Positions 33,716-42,713 are shown, counted from the first letter of the stretch. The stretch is 53,887 nt of DNA from Flavobacteriales bacterium UBA7325 (GCA_002471375.1 DKPV01000021.1:57289-111175), one strand, 5' to 3'. The notes: generated by a model not told the origin, from the sequence alone. A program made the numbers and translations.

Positions 33716-34690
33716 CTAGTAACCCTGTGGCTGCTGTTGCTGTTGTGGAGCAATAGATCCTGCAGGTCCAAAGTTCAAGAACTCAATATAAAATACAAGT
33801 GGCCCTTGTGGCCCTCCCATACCTAAGTAGGCTTGTGCGTGTGGAATAAATAATCTGTATTTACCTCCTTTTTTCAAGGCAGTAAAACCAGTTCTCCATC
33901 CAGGAATCACAGATCCCAAATTGATTTTAATTGGTCCCGGCGCAGCGTAAGAACTCTCAAGAGTATCACCAATTGCGCCATATGTCAATATATAGTGCGC
34001 CTCAACATCGCTAGTCTCAGATGGTTTCCCACCAGAACCTTGCTGAATTGTTTCGTAATACACACCTGATGTACCGACCTGCTTTACACCTGGAATTGCT
34101 TTCACTTTTTTCCAGAATTCCTCAGCACCTGCAATGTTAGAGTTATCTATCGCTTGTTGTTTAGCTTGTCCTTTTGCTGCAAGTGATTTCCCAAACTCAT
34201 CCAAAACTGCAGTGCGATCAATCACTGATAAACTAGCTGTATCGATATCGCTTAATCCATGTTCGAACCCTTTACGGACCATGTCCAAATTAATATTCCC
34301 TAATGCCTCGGCATCTGAGATTTGAGCATAGAATGTACCGGCCATAATTTTTCCTATACACTCAGATCCACTTTTTAGATAAGTCGTATCGAAATCATAT
34401 CCTTGTGGCCCAAGAAACTGCTGCAATGTCAGTTGACATTCATTATCCATCTCAGCCGATAAACTTGAGTTAAATCCTTTCTTCAACATCTCACGATCAA
34501 GTGCTTCGAATTTAGGATCACCGCTAAACACACGCTTAGCATTATCAACTCCTAGGGCGTAAGACAGTTTATCTTTACTCGTTTCAAATTCAACAATTTC
34601 CACTGTGGATTCATCCTCTCCATCACCACAACTTGCAGCAGTAAAAAGAACGATCGCAGGAAGAAATAGGAATAATAGGTTCTTCTTCAT
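33716..34690 (-). CDS. FKBP-type peptidyl-prolyl isomerase lipoprotein
   Basis: 324 aa. The lipoprotein signal is MKKNLLFLFLPAIVLFTAAS followed by Cys21. Residues 37-170 resemble the FKBP N-terminal dimerisation region (KLSYALGVDNAKRVF, MLKKGFNSSL), apparently in two copies (second near 118-145). The C-terminal isomerase domain (about 205-310) includes SGVYYETIQQGSGGKPS, VEAHYILTY, VIPGWRTGFTALKKGGKYRL and FIPHAQAYLG. Several FKBP active-site aromatics are replaced, so catalysis may be weak. The tail is PAGSIAPQQQQQPQGY. It starts one base after the stop of the second FKBP gene, forming an operon. Likely a periplasmic folding helper. Confidence 0.9.
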   Translation of the reverse strand: MKKNLLFLFLPAIVLFTAASCGDGEDESTVEIVEFETSKDKLSYALGVDNAKRVFSGDPKFEALDREMLKKGFNSSLSAEMDNECQLTLQQFLGPQGYDFDTTYLKSGSECIGKIMAGTFYAQISDAEALGNINLDMVRKGFEHGLSDIDTASLSVIDRTAVLDEFGKSLAAKGQAKQQAIDNSNIAGAEEFWKKVKAIPGVKQVGTSGVYYETIQQGSGGKPSETSDVEAHYILTYGAIGDTLESSYAAPGPIKINLGSVIPGWRTGFTALKKGGKYRLFIPHAQAYLGMGGPQGPLVFYIEFLNFGPAGSIAPQQQQQPQGY

Positions 34691-34691
34691 G

Positions 34692-35291
34692 TTACGCGAT
34701 TTCTAATAATTCAACATCAAATATAAGTGCCATAAATGGTTCAATTGGACCACCTGGGTGTGGACTATGACCATAAGCTAAATGCTCAGGAATGTATAGA
34801 CGGTACTTAGATCCAGCAGGCATTAATTGTAATGCTTCTGTCCAACCTTTGATCACCTGATTAACTCCAAATGAAGCTGGCGATCCACGCTCAACTGAAC
34901 TATCAAATACTGTTCCGTCGATCAAGGTACCATGATAATGAACTGTCACATTGCTTTCAGCAGATGGCTTAGCACCTTCTCCAGCTAAAATTACCTCGTA
35001 CTGTAAACCAGACTCAGTAGTTGTAACACCATCTTTCTTTGCATTCTCAGCTAAGAATGCGGCTCCAGCATCTTTGTTTACTGCAAACTGAGCATCCATT
35101 TTTGATTTCAAAAAGTTCTGGATAATTCCATCAGCCTCTTGAGCATTGTATTTCAATTCTTTCCCTGCGAATGCATCTTTAATTGCACCTGCAAGAATAT
35201 CCGGTGATAAATCAGTAAGGTTTTGCTGTTGCAAACTTCCCGCTAAACTCATCCCAACGCAGTAACTTACTGCTTCTAATTCTTCTGTCAT
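34692..35291 (-). CDS. FKBP-type peptidyl-prolyl cis-trans isomerase (FklB-like)
   Basis: 199 aa with no signal peptide, so cytosolic. Residues 1-85 are the FKBP_N helical dimerisation domain (VSYCVGMSLAGSLQQQNL). Residues 95-199 are the isomerase domain: SGLQYEVILAGEGAKPSAES, VHYHGTLIDGTVFDSS, VIKGWTEALQLMPAGSKYRL, YIPEHLAYG and FDVELLEI, with the usual active-site residues. First gene of the FKBP pair, with its own -7 element; the paralogue downstream carries the lipoprotein signal, so the pair may serve cytoplasm and periplasm respectively (inference). Confidence 0.94.
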   Translation of the reverse strand: MTEELEAVSYCVGMSLAGSLQQQNLTDLSPDILAGAIKDAFAGKELKYNAQEADGIIQNFLKSKMDAQFAVNKDAGAAFLAENAKKDGVTTTESGLQYEVILAGEGAKPSAESNVTVHYHGTLIDGTVFDSSVERGSPASFGVNQVIKGWTEALQLMPAGSKYRLYIPEHLAYGHSPHPGGPIEPFMALIFDVELLEIA

Positions 35292-35308
35292 TCTGTTCTT
35301 TTTTTTGA

Positions 35309-35316
35309 CAAAGATA
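35309..35316 (-). promoter_or_regulatory. Predicted -7 element (TATCTTTG) of the FKBP operon
   Basis: Exact TAnnTTTG match on the minus strand, 17 bases before the ATG at 35291, followed by an A-rich leader. Confidence 0.55.
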
Positions 35317-35324
35317 GCTTTTTA

Positions 35325-35993
35325 TTAATCACAGAAATAATAAGTCAAAATTTCATTTGATCCGTAATTATAATCTGGGGTCAACATCTCTTCTTGAAAG
35401 ATTAATGAGCGTGAACCACCTTTATCTTCGTAAGAAAGTATAAACTCATATATTGTACCATCGCCTCCCATATCATTGTCGTTAACATATATAATTTTGA
35501 ATTTTTTTGAATAAGAATTGTAGAATATATTTTGAATTGTTCCACCATACCCTCCTTCAGAACCGAATATTATATATCTATCCCTAAACTCTACAATTTT
35601 AGTCTCTACACTTCTTTTCTCTGCACAATCACCAATCCAAAGACCAGAATTTAAAAAAGGAGTCAAATTGCTTATTACCCAGTTATTTTCATTCATATCC
35701 TTCAATTTCACTTCCAACTCCAAATTCTTCTTAGACATCTCCTCCAAGTCTAATTTTAACTTTTCATTGTCCGATGTCAGTATAGTCGCAGATGATTCAA
35801 GACTCGACACATCACTCCTTAACTGAGTAAGTTCGGAGTTAAGCCCACCAATGTCCTTAGCCGAGTTATCTCTCGTGGTTGAAAGCACAGTGTTCAAACT
35901 ATCAATAGACTTGTTCAAAGCCATAATTTGGTCTTTCTTGCTTTGTCCAAAGCATACGCTTGAGAGTAGTAAAAATGTGAATAGTACTTTCAT
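35325..35993 (-). CDS. Secreted coiled-coil protein of unknown function
   Basis: 222 aa. Signal peptide MKVLFTFLLLSSVCFGQ. Residues about 20-105 form a heptad-like coiled coil (LNKSIDSLNTVLSTT, LNSELTQLRSDVSSLESSA, LKLDLEEMSKKNLELEVKLK). The C-terminal half is a beta-rich domain with one early and one terminal cysteine (WIGDCAEKRS; YYFCD at the very end). No family recognised. Base use is more AT-rich than its neighbours, which could mean recent acquisition. It is followed by the FKBP promoter, so it stands alone. Confidence 0.75.
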   Translation of the reverse strand: MKVLFTFLLLSSVCFGQSKKDQIMALNKSIDSLNTVLSTTRDNSAKDIGGLNSELTQLRSDVSSLESSATILTSDNEKLKLDLEEMSKKNLELEVKLKDMNENNWVISNLTPFLNSGLWIGDCAEKRSVETKIVEFRDRYIIFGSEGGYGGTIQNIFYNSYSKKFKIIYVNDNDMGGDGTIYEFILSYEDKGGSRSLIFQEEMLTPDYNYGSNEILTYYFCD

Positions 35994-36046
35994 ATCAATT
36001 AGTCTTAAAAATGTGCTTAAAGGTAACGATTTAACTACAGCATATT

Positions 36047-36070
36047 TGTATTATGCATTCGCATAATACA
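36047..36070. repeat. Perfect inverted repeat, 10-bp arms
   Basis: TGTATTATGC and GCATAATACA around ATTC. It lies about 55 bases upstream of the coiled-coil gene. No T run follows, so it is not a plain terminator; it may be an operator or the relic of an element. Confidence 0.6.
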
Positions 36071-36086
36071 TGATGCTGCGAGTTGG

Positions 36087-36105
36087 TTGATCAATGATTG
36101 ATCAA
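36087..36105. repeat. Perfect 19-base palindrome
   Basis: TTGATCAATGATTGATCAA, with 9-bp arms around a single G. This symmetry suits a homodimeric repressor site. Confidence 0.6.
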
Positions 36106-36338
36106 ATGTTTTGCGAGCAGAATGCTCAAGCCCCAATAAAATTAAAATAGTATTCAGATACTTAATTTATATTCTTCATCACCAACATTGGTTCTGAATC
36201 AGGAATTGGCACCGGTTTTCCAATACTTATGGATTTCGCAAGCACTTAAAGTTGGTTGCCAGAGGATCATAGAGCCTGTCTCTTACCTCTTCTGTATAAA
36301 TCAATATCACGATTGTGACAATGATGGCATAAAAATTC

Positions 36339-36346
36339 TAATTTTG
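36339..36346 (+). promoter_or_regulatory. Predicted -7 element (TAATTTTG) of the 36390 gene
   Basis: Exact TAnnTTTG match, with a TTG at 36313-36315 about 23 bases upstream as a possible -33 element. It lies 43 bases before the ATG. Confidence 0.45.
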
Positions 36347-36389
36347 TTTTGAAATAACCAAACAATAATTCAAAAAATATTTTCAGGTT

Positions 36390-36800
36390 ATGCTCAAAAA
36401 GAACATGACGTGGATAACTTTTGTACTAGCAGGACTTATTTTAGTGCTCGGATATTTTCTTTACCAAGAATATCTTGCGCCCCTATATCTCAATAACGTA
36501 GGTGAAACTACTACCGTGTCGTTGTCGGTAGATCAACATGTAGTTCTAGTTAAAAATCCAGAGCAAGAAAATGTTTTCAGTGTCGAATTAGAGATATCAG
36601 GAAAATCGAAAGACATCCTCGAAATCCTAATCTCCAATCCATCAAAGACATCTGCCTATTCAGCGCGGATAAAGGGTGGAGATGTTGACTTCACTTATGT
36701 CACTAATTGGTTTGAAGACACTTGCTTGTTAGACATTCATCCCGTACAAAGCAGTAGTGATAAAATCATTATCGAATCTCGGTTTATAGGCACAAAATAA
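36390..36800 (+). CDS. Hypothetical membrane-anchored protein
   Basis: 136 aa. One transmembrane segment (about residues 8-26, ITFVLAGLILVLGYFLY) near the N-terminus, then a soluble beta-rich domain with a single cysteine (DTCLLDI). No lipobox and no family recognised. It lies 34 bases upstream of the AI-2E-type permease on the same strand and may be cotranscribed with it. The outer part probably faces the periplasm. Confidence 0.7.
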   Translation: MLKKNMTWITFVLAGLILVLGYFLYQEYLAPLYLNNVGETTTVSLSVDQHVVLVKNPEQENVFSVELEISGKSKDILEILISNPSKTSAYSARIKGGDVDFTYVTNWFEDTCLLDIHPVQSSSDKIIIESRFIGTK

Positions 36801-36834
36801 CGTTTTGTTGATTAACTATGTCTATTTTTAAGAT

Positions 36835-37863
36835 ATGAAAGTAAATTCTGCCGCTTCTTGGATGATCATTATCGCAATGGTGATGCTTGCATTGATTTAC
36901 GGTCAATCTTTATTTGTGCCTTTCATTATTGCCCTTCTGACTTGGTTTGTTGTTAAAAAGACAAGAAACAGTATCGATAAGATAAAATTTGCAAGGAAGT
37001 ATATTCCGAAATGGTTAAAAACGCTTATCGCTTCAATCCTCGTTTTTGGTGTGCTTTCTATTACAGGAGAAGTGCTTACCTACAACATTGAAGGAATCGT
37101 TCAAGCATACTCTACTTACGCCTCCAATTCTGAAGAGATTACGTTGAAAATTACAGAATGGGTTAATATAGATGGAGGCAAAGATATTCAGCAGTTTATC
37201 GAGGGTGGAAAATTCACTTCATATCTTCAAGATTTCATCAAATCAATTTCGGAAATAGTTGGAAACCTATTATTAATCGTCTTCTATATCATTTTCCTAT
37301 TCATTGAGGAAGGATTATTTAACAGGAAAATGGAATTATTTTTTGACGACGAAAATCGGTATAAGGCCTTCCAAGGAACAAGTAAGAAGATTGACAAGAT
37401 GCTTTCAAGATACCTCATCTTAAAGTCCTTAATCAATCTAACAACTTCTTCGATCGCCTTTATTATCATGTGGTCTATCGGACTTCAAAGTCCGTTCTTT
37501 TGGGCTGCGCTAATCTTCCTATTCAGTTTTATCCCTTCAATAGGTCCAATTGTAGCTACACTATTACCCGCTGCATTCTCTCTGATTCAATTTGGAGATT
37601 TCGTACAAATGTGGATTATTCTATTTGGAATTGGTTCGGTACAAGTTGTGGTTGGGAATTATGTCGAACCTCGAATTATGGGTAATACACTGAATATCAG
37701 TCCACTTGTAGCAATCTTCAGTTTAGCGCTCTGGGGTAGTCTTTGGGGTGTAATAGGAATGCTACTGAGCGTCCCAATCACGGTAGCGCTCATCATAGTG
37801 ATGTCGCAATTTCCTTCGACCAAAAAAGTCGCGATTCTATTGTCAGAACGTGGTAAGGTATAA
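36835..37863 (+). CDS. AI-2E family (PerM-like) transporter
   Basis: 342 aa with about eight hydrophobic helices arranged as in the family: two near the N-terminus, a soluble insert (about 90-135), then the conserved C-terminal block. There FSFIPSIGPIVATLLPAAFSL, GNYVEPRIMGNTLNISPLVAI and SLWGVIGMLLSVPITVAL are hallmark strings. Members include the AI-2 exporter TqsA and Na+/H+-type exchangers, so the cargo is unknown. It converges on lhgO with only 15 bases between the stops and no visible terminator. Confidence 0.92.
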   Translation: MKVNSAASWMIIIAMVMLALIYGQSLFVPFIIALLTWFVVKKTRNSIDKIKFARKYIPKWLKTLIASILVFGVLSITGEVLTYNIEGIVQAYSTYASNSEEITLKITEWVNIDGGKDIQQFIEGGKFTSYLQDFIKSISEIVGNLLLIVFYIIFLFIEEGLFNRKMELFFDDENRYKAFQGTSKKIDKMLSRYLILKSLINLTTSSIAFIIMWSIGLQSPFFWAALIFLFSFIPSIGPIVATLLPAAFSLIQFGDFVQMWIILFGIGSVQVVVGNYVEPRIMGNTLNISPLVAIFSLALWGSLWGVIGMLLSVPITVALIIVMSQFPSTKKVAILLSERGKV

Positions 37864-37878
37864 ACTAGGATAGCTTAA

Positions 37879-39090
37879 TTATTTCAGATCAAATTTTTCT
37901 TTTGCAATATCGGCAACATAGCCTCCAATAGCTAGCGAAGCCGTTGCGGCGGGTGATGGAGCGTTTAAGACGTGAATCGCATTATCGTGATGTTCAATTC
38001 TAAAATCATCTCGCGTGTCGCCATCTCGTCGAAGTAGCAATGCTCTCACACCAGATCGACCCGGACGTAAATCATCCATTTCAAGATCAGGAATCATTCT
38101 TTGAAGCGTCTTCAAAAACAACTTCTTAGAAAATGCCCTGCGATACTCATTAATACCAAAACGCATGTTCTTGAAGAATAGCTTCCATGTTCCACGATAC
38201 GTTAGCGCATCCCAGCTATCTCTCCATGAAAAATCCGTTTTTCCGTATCCTTCACGTTTAAACGTAAAGACCGCATTCGGACCACATTCGATCTCACCAT
38301 CAGTCATTCGCGTAAAGTGTACTCCAAGAAATGGAAATGCTGGATCTGGAACGGGATAGATTAGATTCTTGACTTTATGCTTTCCTTGATCTGTTAGTTC
38401 GTAGTAATCACCTCTAAAGCCAACAACCTTTTCTTTTAGCTTAACACCATCTTTCTTTGCAAGACGATCAGCCTGTAAACCAGCACAGAAAACTAAGTTA
38501 TTTGCTTCAATTTTTGCTTGCTTTGTAACGAGGAGGGAACTGCCATCTTTCTTTTCAACTCCGGTCACCTCATGCTTTAAGAATAACTTACTCTCAGGAT
38601 TAATTGCAAGGGCTAGCTCCACCATCTTTGCTGTAGCTCCTCGAAAATCAATAATACCTGTACAAGGAACCCAAATACCACCTATGCTTTCACAATGAGG
38701 CTCAATTTCTTTCACCTCCTCAGCAGTAATCATTTTGATTCCCTCGATCTTGTTCTCAAGTCCAATTTGGAAAATCTTCTCCATTCTTGGGAGCTCCTCC
38801 TTATTTGTCGCGACTACGACCTTTCCACAAACATCATGATCAATACCATGTTCTTTCGCGAATGCAACCAACTCATGCCTCCCTTCAATGCAATTTTTAG
38901 CTTTCAATGAACCTGGCGTATAATACAAGCCTGAATGAATCACTCCGGAGTTATGCCCCGTTTGATGATCTGAAACTATATCCTCTTTTTCAATCAGCGC
39001 TATTTTAAGCTCAGGATTTCTTAGTTGAATTTTGTAGAAAGTTGCCGCTCCAACTATTCCTCCACCAATGATTGCTATATCGTATGTCAT
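37879..39090 (-). CDS. lhgO: L-2-hydroxyglutarate oxidase
   Basis: 403 aa FAD-dependent DAO-family oxidoreductase, oxidising L-2-hydroxyglutarate to 2-oxoglutarate and passing electrons to the membrane. The FAD motif is DIAIIGGGIVGAATFYKI. The LhgO hallmark TGHNSGVIHSGLYYTPGSLK follows, then EPHCESIGGIWVPCTGIIDF, FRGDYYEL, YPVPDPAFPFLGVHFTR and the C-terminal RPGRSGVRALLLR and NAPSPAATASLAIG. The length matches the family. Own promoter element; no operon partner. Confidence 0.95.
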   Translation of the reverse strand: MTYDIAIIGGGIVGAATFYKIQLRNPELKIALIEKEDIVSDHQTGHNSGVIHSGLYYTPGSLKAKNCIEGRHELVAFAKEHGIDHDVCGKVVVATNKEELPRMEKIFQIGLENKIEGIKMITAEEVKEIEPHCESIGGIWVPCTGIIDFRGATAKMVELALAINPESKLFLKHEVTGVEKKDGSSLLVTKQAKIEANNLVFCAGLQADRLAKKDGVKLKEKVVGFRGDYYELTDQGKHKVKNLIYPVPDPAFPFLGVHFTRMTDGEIECGPNAVFTFKREGYGKTDFSWRDSWDALTYRGTWKLFFKNMRFGINEYRRAFSKKLFLKTLQRMIPDLEMDDLRPGRSGVRALLLRRDGDTRDDFRIEHHDNAIHVLNAPSPAATASLAIGGYVADIAKEKFDLK

Positions 39091-39116
39091 CTTGAAAGTT
39101 TGTAAAGATGTTGGCG

Positions 39117-39124
39117 CAAAAGTA
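39117..39124 (-). promoter_or_regulatory. Predicted -7 element (TACTTTTG) of lhgO
   Basis: Exact TAnnTTTG match on the minus strand, 26 bases before the lhgO ATG. Confidence 0.45.
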
Positions 39125-39140
39125 ATGAAAGATGCCGAAC

Positions 39141-39178
39141 AAAAAAAAGGCGCTGTCAGATAAACTGCAACGCCTTTT
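39141..39178 (-). terminator. Terminator after the PNGase F-like gene
   Basis: AAAAGGCG (39145-39152) pairs with CGCCTTTT (39171-39178); the minus strand continues into a T run. It starts 17 bases beyond the stop of the PNGase F-like gene. Confidence 0.75.
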
Positions 39179-39195
39179 AATGAAATTGATTAGAA

Positions 39196-42100
39196 TTAAT
39201 CTATCACAAATTCTTCTGTATAAACTCCTTTTGCCGTCACCACCTTTATTAGGTAATGTCCAGCTGGAACATCCAATAACTCAACTTTAGAACTTGCAAA
39301 ATTTGATTGTGCATTCATCTTCTCTCTCAGCACCTCTCGCCCCATTAAATCGAAGATTTGCATCTCGGCTTCATTCCCAACGAAACCACTCAACTCGATA
39401 TCAAAAACTCCATCGTTAGGATTTGGAAACACAGTAATCGCGTGATCCAAATTCACCTCTTCAGTATTAACGGTAAATCCTACCGAGAAATTGTATCTGT
39501 GGAAATTTCCAAAATCTGCTGGGAAGAATTCAATGAACGCTCCTCCCACTAATCGAAGTCTAAAATTACCTGTAGTTTCGCCTTCAACTTGCGATGAATA
39601 CCAGAATCCAATTCCATCGTTATCTGAATCTTCGAGAATTACACTATAACATCCAGGAGCAAGATCAAATGTATCTTTGTAATTCGTTGAATTAAGCAAT
39701 GAAGTACGTTCGAAAATTGTGTTCCCATCAGCATCTTCAAGTCGCCATTGGTTTTCAAATGCCTTATTATTTGTGTTAAACTCAACGTAGAATGGTCCAT
39801 TGATTGTTTCCGGAGCCTCAAATTCTGTGGTATACACATCGTTGTTAGGATATTCATCTAGCTGAGGAAATACTGGTCCATTTACATTCCAAACTTGCGC
39901 TGTAAACGTTTGCAGCCCATGATAATCATTCCAGAATCCTGGATCATTCACTTCAATTTCAACTACTTCTTTCTCTAAAAACTTCAGATTACCTGTCCAT
40001 TCGTATTCAATAAAGTTTCCGTAGCTAATCCAAACCTTAATCGTACAATTTGTCAAAGGTTGCTCGCCTGCATTCTGCAAGATTACACGCGGATTTTGAC
40101 AGCTAGGATTAAATTTCCCGTAGTATTCCCAATTGTTCGGGTTCAGGATATCGATAATGGCAGCATCATGTTGATGATTAGGTGCTGAATATGATATCAA
40201 ATCCATTGCAACGATATAGTTACCGTTCCCTTGATCCGGATCCGCTAGCGGAATATCTTCAATGTCATAATCAAATTCTACAGTAGAACCTGGAGCCACG
40301 TATGGCGTTAATTCATGATCGTATTCCTTCACAAGGTCACCAGGACACCATCCCTCTCTTGCATATGGCCATGTGCCTCCTTGACCAGGATTCGGACTGT
40401 CACCACAAGCGGTTTCTTCCCATATTTCCCAGTTAAAGCGTTCAACACCATCTACTGATATCATGTGATCCTTAGAATCCCACTCACAGCAGTTAACAGA
40501 TCCGTTATGACCGTGCCCAGTGAAACGCGTCTTAATCTTAAACATTTGAGATGTATCCGATAAAAGAACATTGGTAGCACTTAGGTTTGCATCATTATCC
40601 ATACTATTGTATGAGTAGCTGCGATAATCACTCCAGATTGGTTCACGATGATGAACATCTCTCGGAGGAATACCTTCAATGAATGCAAATTGTAAATCAA
40701 TTAACTCTTGCGTATTATGTGCTGCAAGATCAACGGTATTTTTAAAATATTGTTGATAATCTGTTACATCATAAATCCATGTAAAACCATCTGCGCCTAA
40801 ATCGAAGTTGATCCCATACGGAGTAATGAATCGACCAATTTCAACATTGTTAACAATCTCGAATGGAGGCTCATAATATGTGATTGGTACGTTAGTCAAT
40901 GTACTCGCACCTGCAAAAGGAGTCGATGTCACAACTGCCATAGCACTATCGTAAACAGTTTCAGTTCCGGAAGGTGTTGCTAAAAATGCGTTTACAATTT
41001 CGAAATGATGATCTACTTGACCAAACTCGAAGACAACTTCCGGCTCTAATAGATCGATGTACGGAGTTTCAACATCCACTGCCGAACCACTCACGGTACC
41101 ATTTCCAAGCGCAATTTGTGCTCGCTCAACTGCTCCAATTCCATTAACTAATGGAAATTCTGAAAAATCAATCATTTCAGTCGTTGATGGCATCAACAAA
41201 TAATCATTCTGAGATGCATCAGTAACATATTTATTACCATCAAAATTGTAATATGTCAATAGGTTGTTCCATTCGGGATGAGTTGCGTTTATACTCTCAT
41301 CATACCAAGCAAGAATAGTAGCCTCATCAACTGCTACATCGTAAAGTTGAAATTCGTCTATCTTACCTGTCCAATTATTTGCACTGTTCTTGTTAGATCC
41401 AATTACAAGTCTGTGTAGCTCTCCAACTTCGCGATTTAATCCTGTTCCAGAATGCCAAAGTACACCATCACGCATAATTTTCATTGTACCAGTAGACTGT
41501 TCCTTAATGAACGCCCAATGATGCCATTCATTGTCAATACCGGCTCCTGTCATATCTTTATCAATACGATCATAACCACTTCCTTCTCCACAATCCCAGT
41601 AAATTCGATTGGTGCTCCATGGCATGTGAATATTGATTACTCTATTGTTAAGTGTATCATATCCCTCTATGATCGATGTGTTTACACCTGTATTCCCCAA
41701 TCCTTGAGCCCAAAAGGCGATTGTTACATCTGCTCCGAGATCAATGTCTGAGAGTTCAAGAAGAGCATTAGAGGATCCATCGAACTTCATCACTCCATTT
41801 CTATCACCATATCGAAGCGCCATGTTGGACACCCCAAGTTCAGCTTCAAAAGTCATAAGGTTAGCAGCGGGAGAAGATCGTTCGTAGTAGAATTCAATAA
41901 TGATATTATCCGTACCATTCCAAGTATATGGTTGATAGAATAGCATCTCATTTTCACCTTCTGTAAATTCATTAGCTGACCCTGCTACAATAGAGAGGTT
42001 GTAGACTTCTGTAAATCCAGTTGTATGGAAACTAGTTAAAGTAGGATCCAAAGTTGATTTTAACGAAATACTTGGATATAAAAACTCTCCATTACTTGTA

Positions 42101-42684
42101 ATTCCACCAGTAGGAACAAAAAGACTCAAGGACTGTATGTCTGTTCCAGGCAGAAAACCCGTTGCCGCTAATTCCGCGGCCGTTACTAACATTTGATAAC
42201 GATCTCCATTAACACTCAAATCAAACGGTGCATTCCCTGGAGTACCTGTAGGATCGATAACATTATTAGTACTTACAGCACTACCAGAACGATTTTGCTC
42301 TACGCGCACATAGGTATCAAATTTTGATCCTGTATATGCATCATAGAGGTAACTTGGGGTTGACAACCAATTATTCAGGTATTGAACGCTGTCAACTTGA
42401 ACAGAATCCATAACACCTGTATGGTCGAATACTCTCGAATAAGTCAAGTAATCCCATTCTCCACAATTATAGCTGTCCCAAGGTGTGAGAGGGCTACATT
42501 TCAACTTGTAGTACATGAGTACCTTTTCAAATCGTTTCGTATTTAATTCTTGAGGAAACACGAAATCCGCTCTTCTTGTTGAAATAGAATCGAAAGTGAA
42601 AGTCTGCACCCAAGTCGTATCCTGAGCAAAACTCGACATGCTCGCGAATAGTATCGCGGCGCAAGCAATAAATATTTTTAACAT
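39196..42684 (-). CDS. PNGase F-like glycoamidase, split by a LamG-containing insert, with T9SS type A sorting domain
   Basis: 1162 aa from the ATG at 42684 (signal peptide ends in SMSSFAQ, residue 21). Its ends match peptide-N-glycosidase F, which removes N-glycans from glycoproteins. Residues about 30-90 contain KVLMYYKLKC and CGEWDYLTYS (Asp78, equivalent to PNGase F Asp60 from memory). The fold resumes at about 614 with VEIGRFITPYG and VTDYQQYF, then FAFIEGIPPRD (Glu670, like Glu118), RFTGHGHNGSVNCCEWDS (Glu734, like Glu206) and GGTWPYAREGWCPGDLV (771-785). Between lies a 530-residue insert with a LamG domain (about 300-460). Residues about 1085-1162 are a type A sorting domain (VFPNPNDGVFDIELSG). 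Secreted or surface enzyme. Own promoter and terminator; an M14 peptidase gene lies upstream. Confidence 0.85.
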   Translation of the reverse strand: MLKIFIACAAILFASMSSFAQDTTWVQTFTFDSISTRRADFVFPQELNTKRFEKVLMYYKLKCSPLTPWDSYNCGEWDYLTYSRVFDHTGVMDSVQVDSVQYLNNWLSTPSYLYDAYTGSKFDTYVRVEQNRSGSAVSTNNVIDPTGTPGNAPFDLSVNGDRYQMLVTAAELAATGFLPGTDIQSLSLFVPTGGITSNGEFLYPSISLKSTLDPTLTSFHTTGFTEVYNLSIVAGSANEFTEGENEMLFYQPYTWNGTDNIIIEFYYERSSPAANLMTFEAELGVSNMALRYGDRNGVMKFDGSSNALLELSDIDLGADVTIAFWAQGLGNTGVNTSIIEGYDTLNNRVINIHMPWSTNRIYWDCGEGSGYDRIDKDMTGAGIDNEWHHWAFIKEQSTGTMKIMRDGVLWHSGTGLNREVGELHRLVIGSNKNSANNWTGKIDEFQLYDVAVDEATILAWYDESINATHPEWNNLLTYYNFDGNKYVTDASQNDYLLMPSTTEMIDFSEFPLVNGIGAVERAQIALGNGTVSGSAVDVETPYIDLLEPEVVFEFGQVDHHFEIVNAFLATPSGTETVYDSAMAVVTSTPFAGASTLTNVPITYYEPPFEIVNNVEIGRFITPYGINFDLGADGFTWIYDVTDYQQYFKNTVDLAAHNTQELIDLQFAFIEGIPPRDVHHREPIWSDYRSYSYNSMDNDANLSATNVLLSDTSQMFKIKTRFTGHGHNGSVNCCEWDSKDHMISVDGVERFNWEIWEETACGDSPNPGQGGTWPYAREGWCPGDLVKEYDHELTPYVAPGSTVEFDYDIEDIPLADPDQGNGNYIVAMDLISYSAPNHQHDAAIIDILNPNNWEYYGKFNPSCQNPRVILQNAGEQPLTNCTIKVWISYGNFIEYEWTGNLKFLEKEVVEIEVNDPGFWNDYHGLQTFTAQVWNVNGPVFPQLDEYPNNDVYTTEFEAPETINGPFYVEFNTNNKAFENQWRLEDADGNTIFERTSLLNSTNYKDTFDLAPGCYSVILEDSDNDGIGFWYSSQVEGETTGNFRLRLVGGAFIEFFPADFGNFHRYNFSVGFTVNTEEVNLDHAITVFPNPNDGVFDIELSGFVGNEAEMQIFDLMGREVLREKMNAQSNFASSKVELLDVPAGHYLIKVVTAKGVYTEEFVID

Positions 42685-42705
42685 AATTAAATCCTTTAAG
42701 TGTAC

Positions 42706-42713
42706 CAAAGATA
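42706..42713 (-). promoter_or_regulatory. Predicted -7 element (TATCTTTG) of the PNGase F-like gene
   Basis: Exact TAnnTTTG match on the minus strand, 21 bases before the ATG at 42684. It overlaps the in-frame upstream start at 42708, which is therefore rejected. Confidence 0.55.

Larger units (their letters stand above)
35994..36338. other. Intergenic stretch with two inverted repeats and no convincing gene
   Basis: 345 AT-rich bases between divergent genes. It holds two perfect inverted repeats (36047-36070 and 36087-36105). A possible 27-residue minus-strand frame at 36162-36245 reads well locally but lacks support. No tRNA or mobile element was seen. Confidence 0.6.

Noticed and set aside
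36162..36245. 27-residue minus-strand frame with a GTG start (ending MLVMKNIN)
   Set aside because: Reads well locally but is very short, has no promoter or conserved motif, and may be the relic of something larger; not enough to call a gene.
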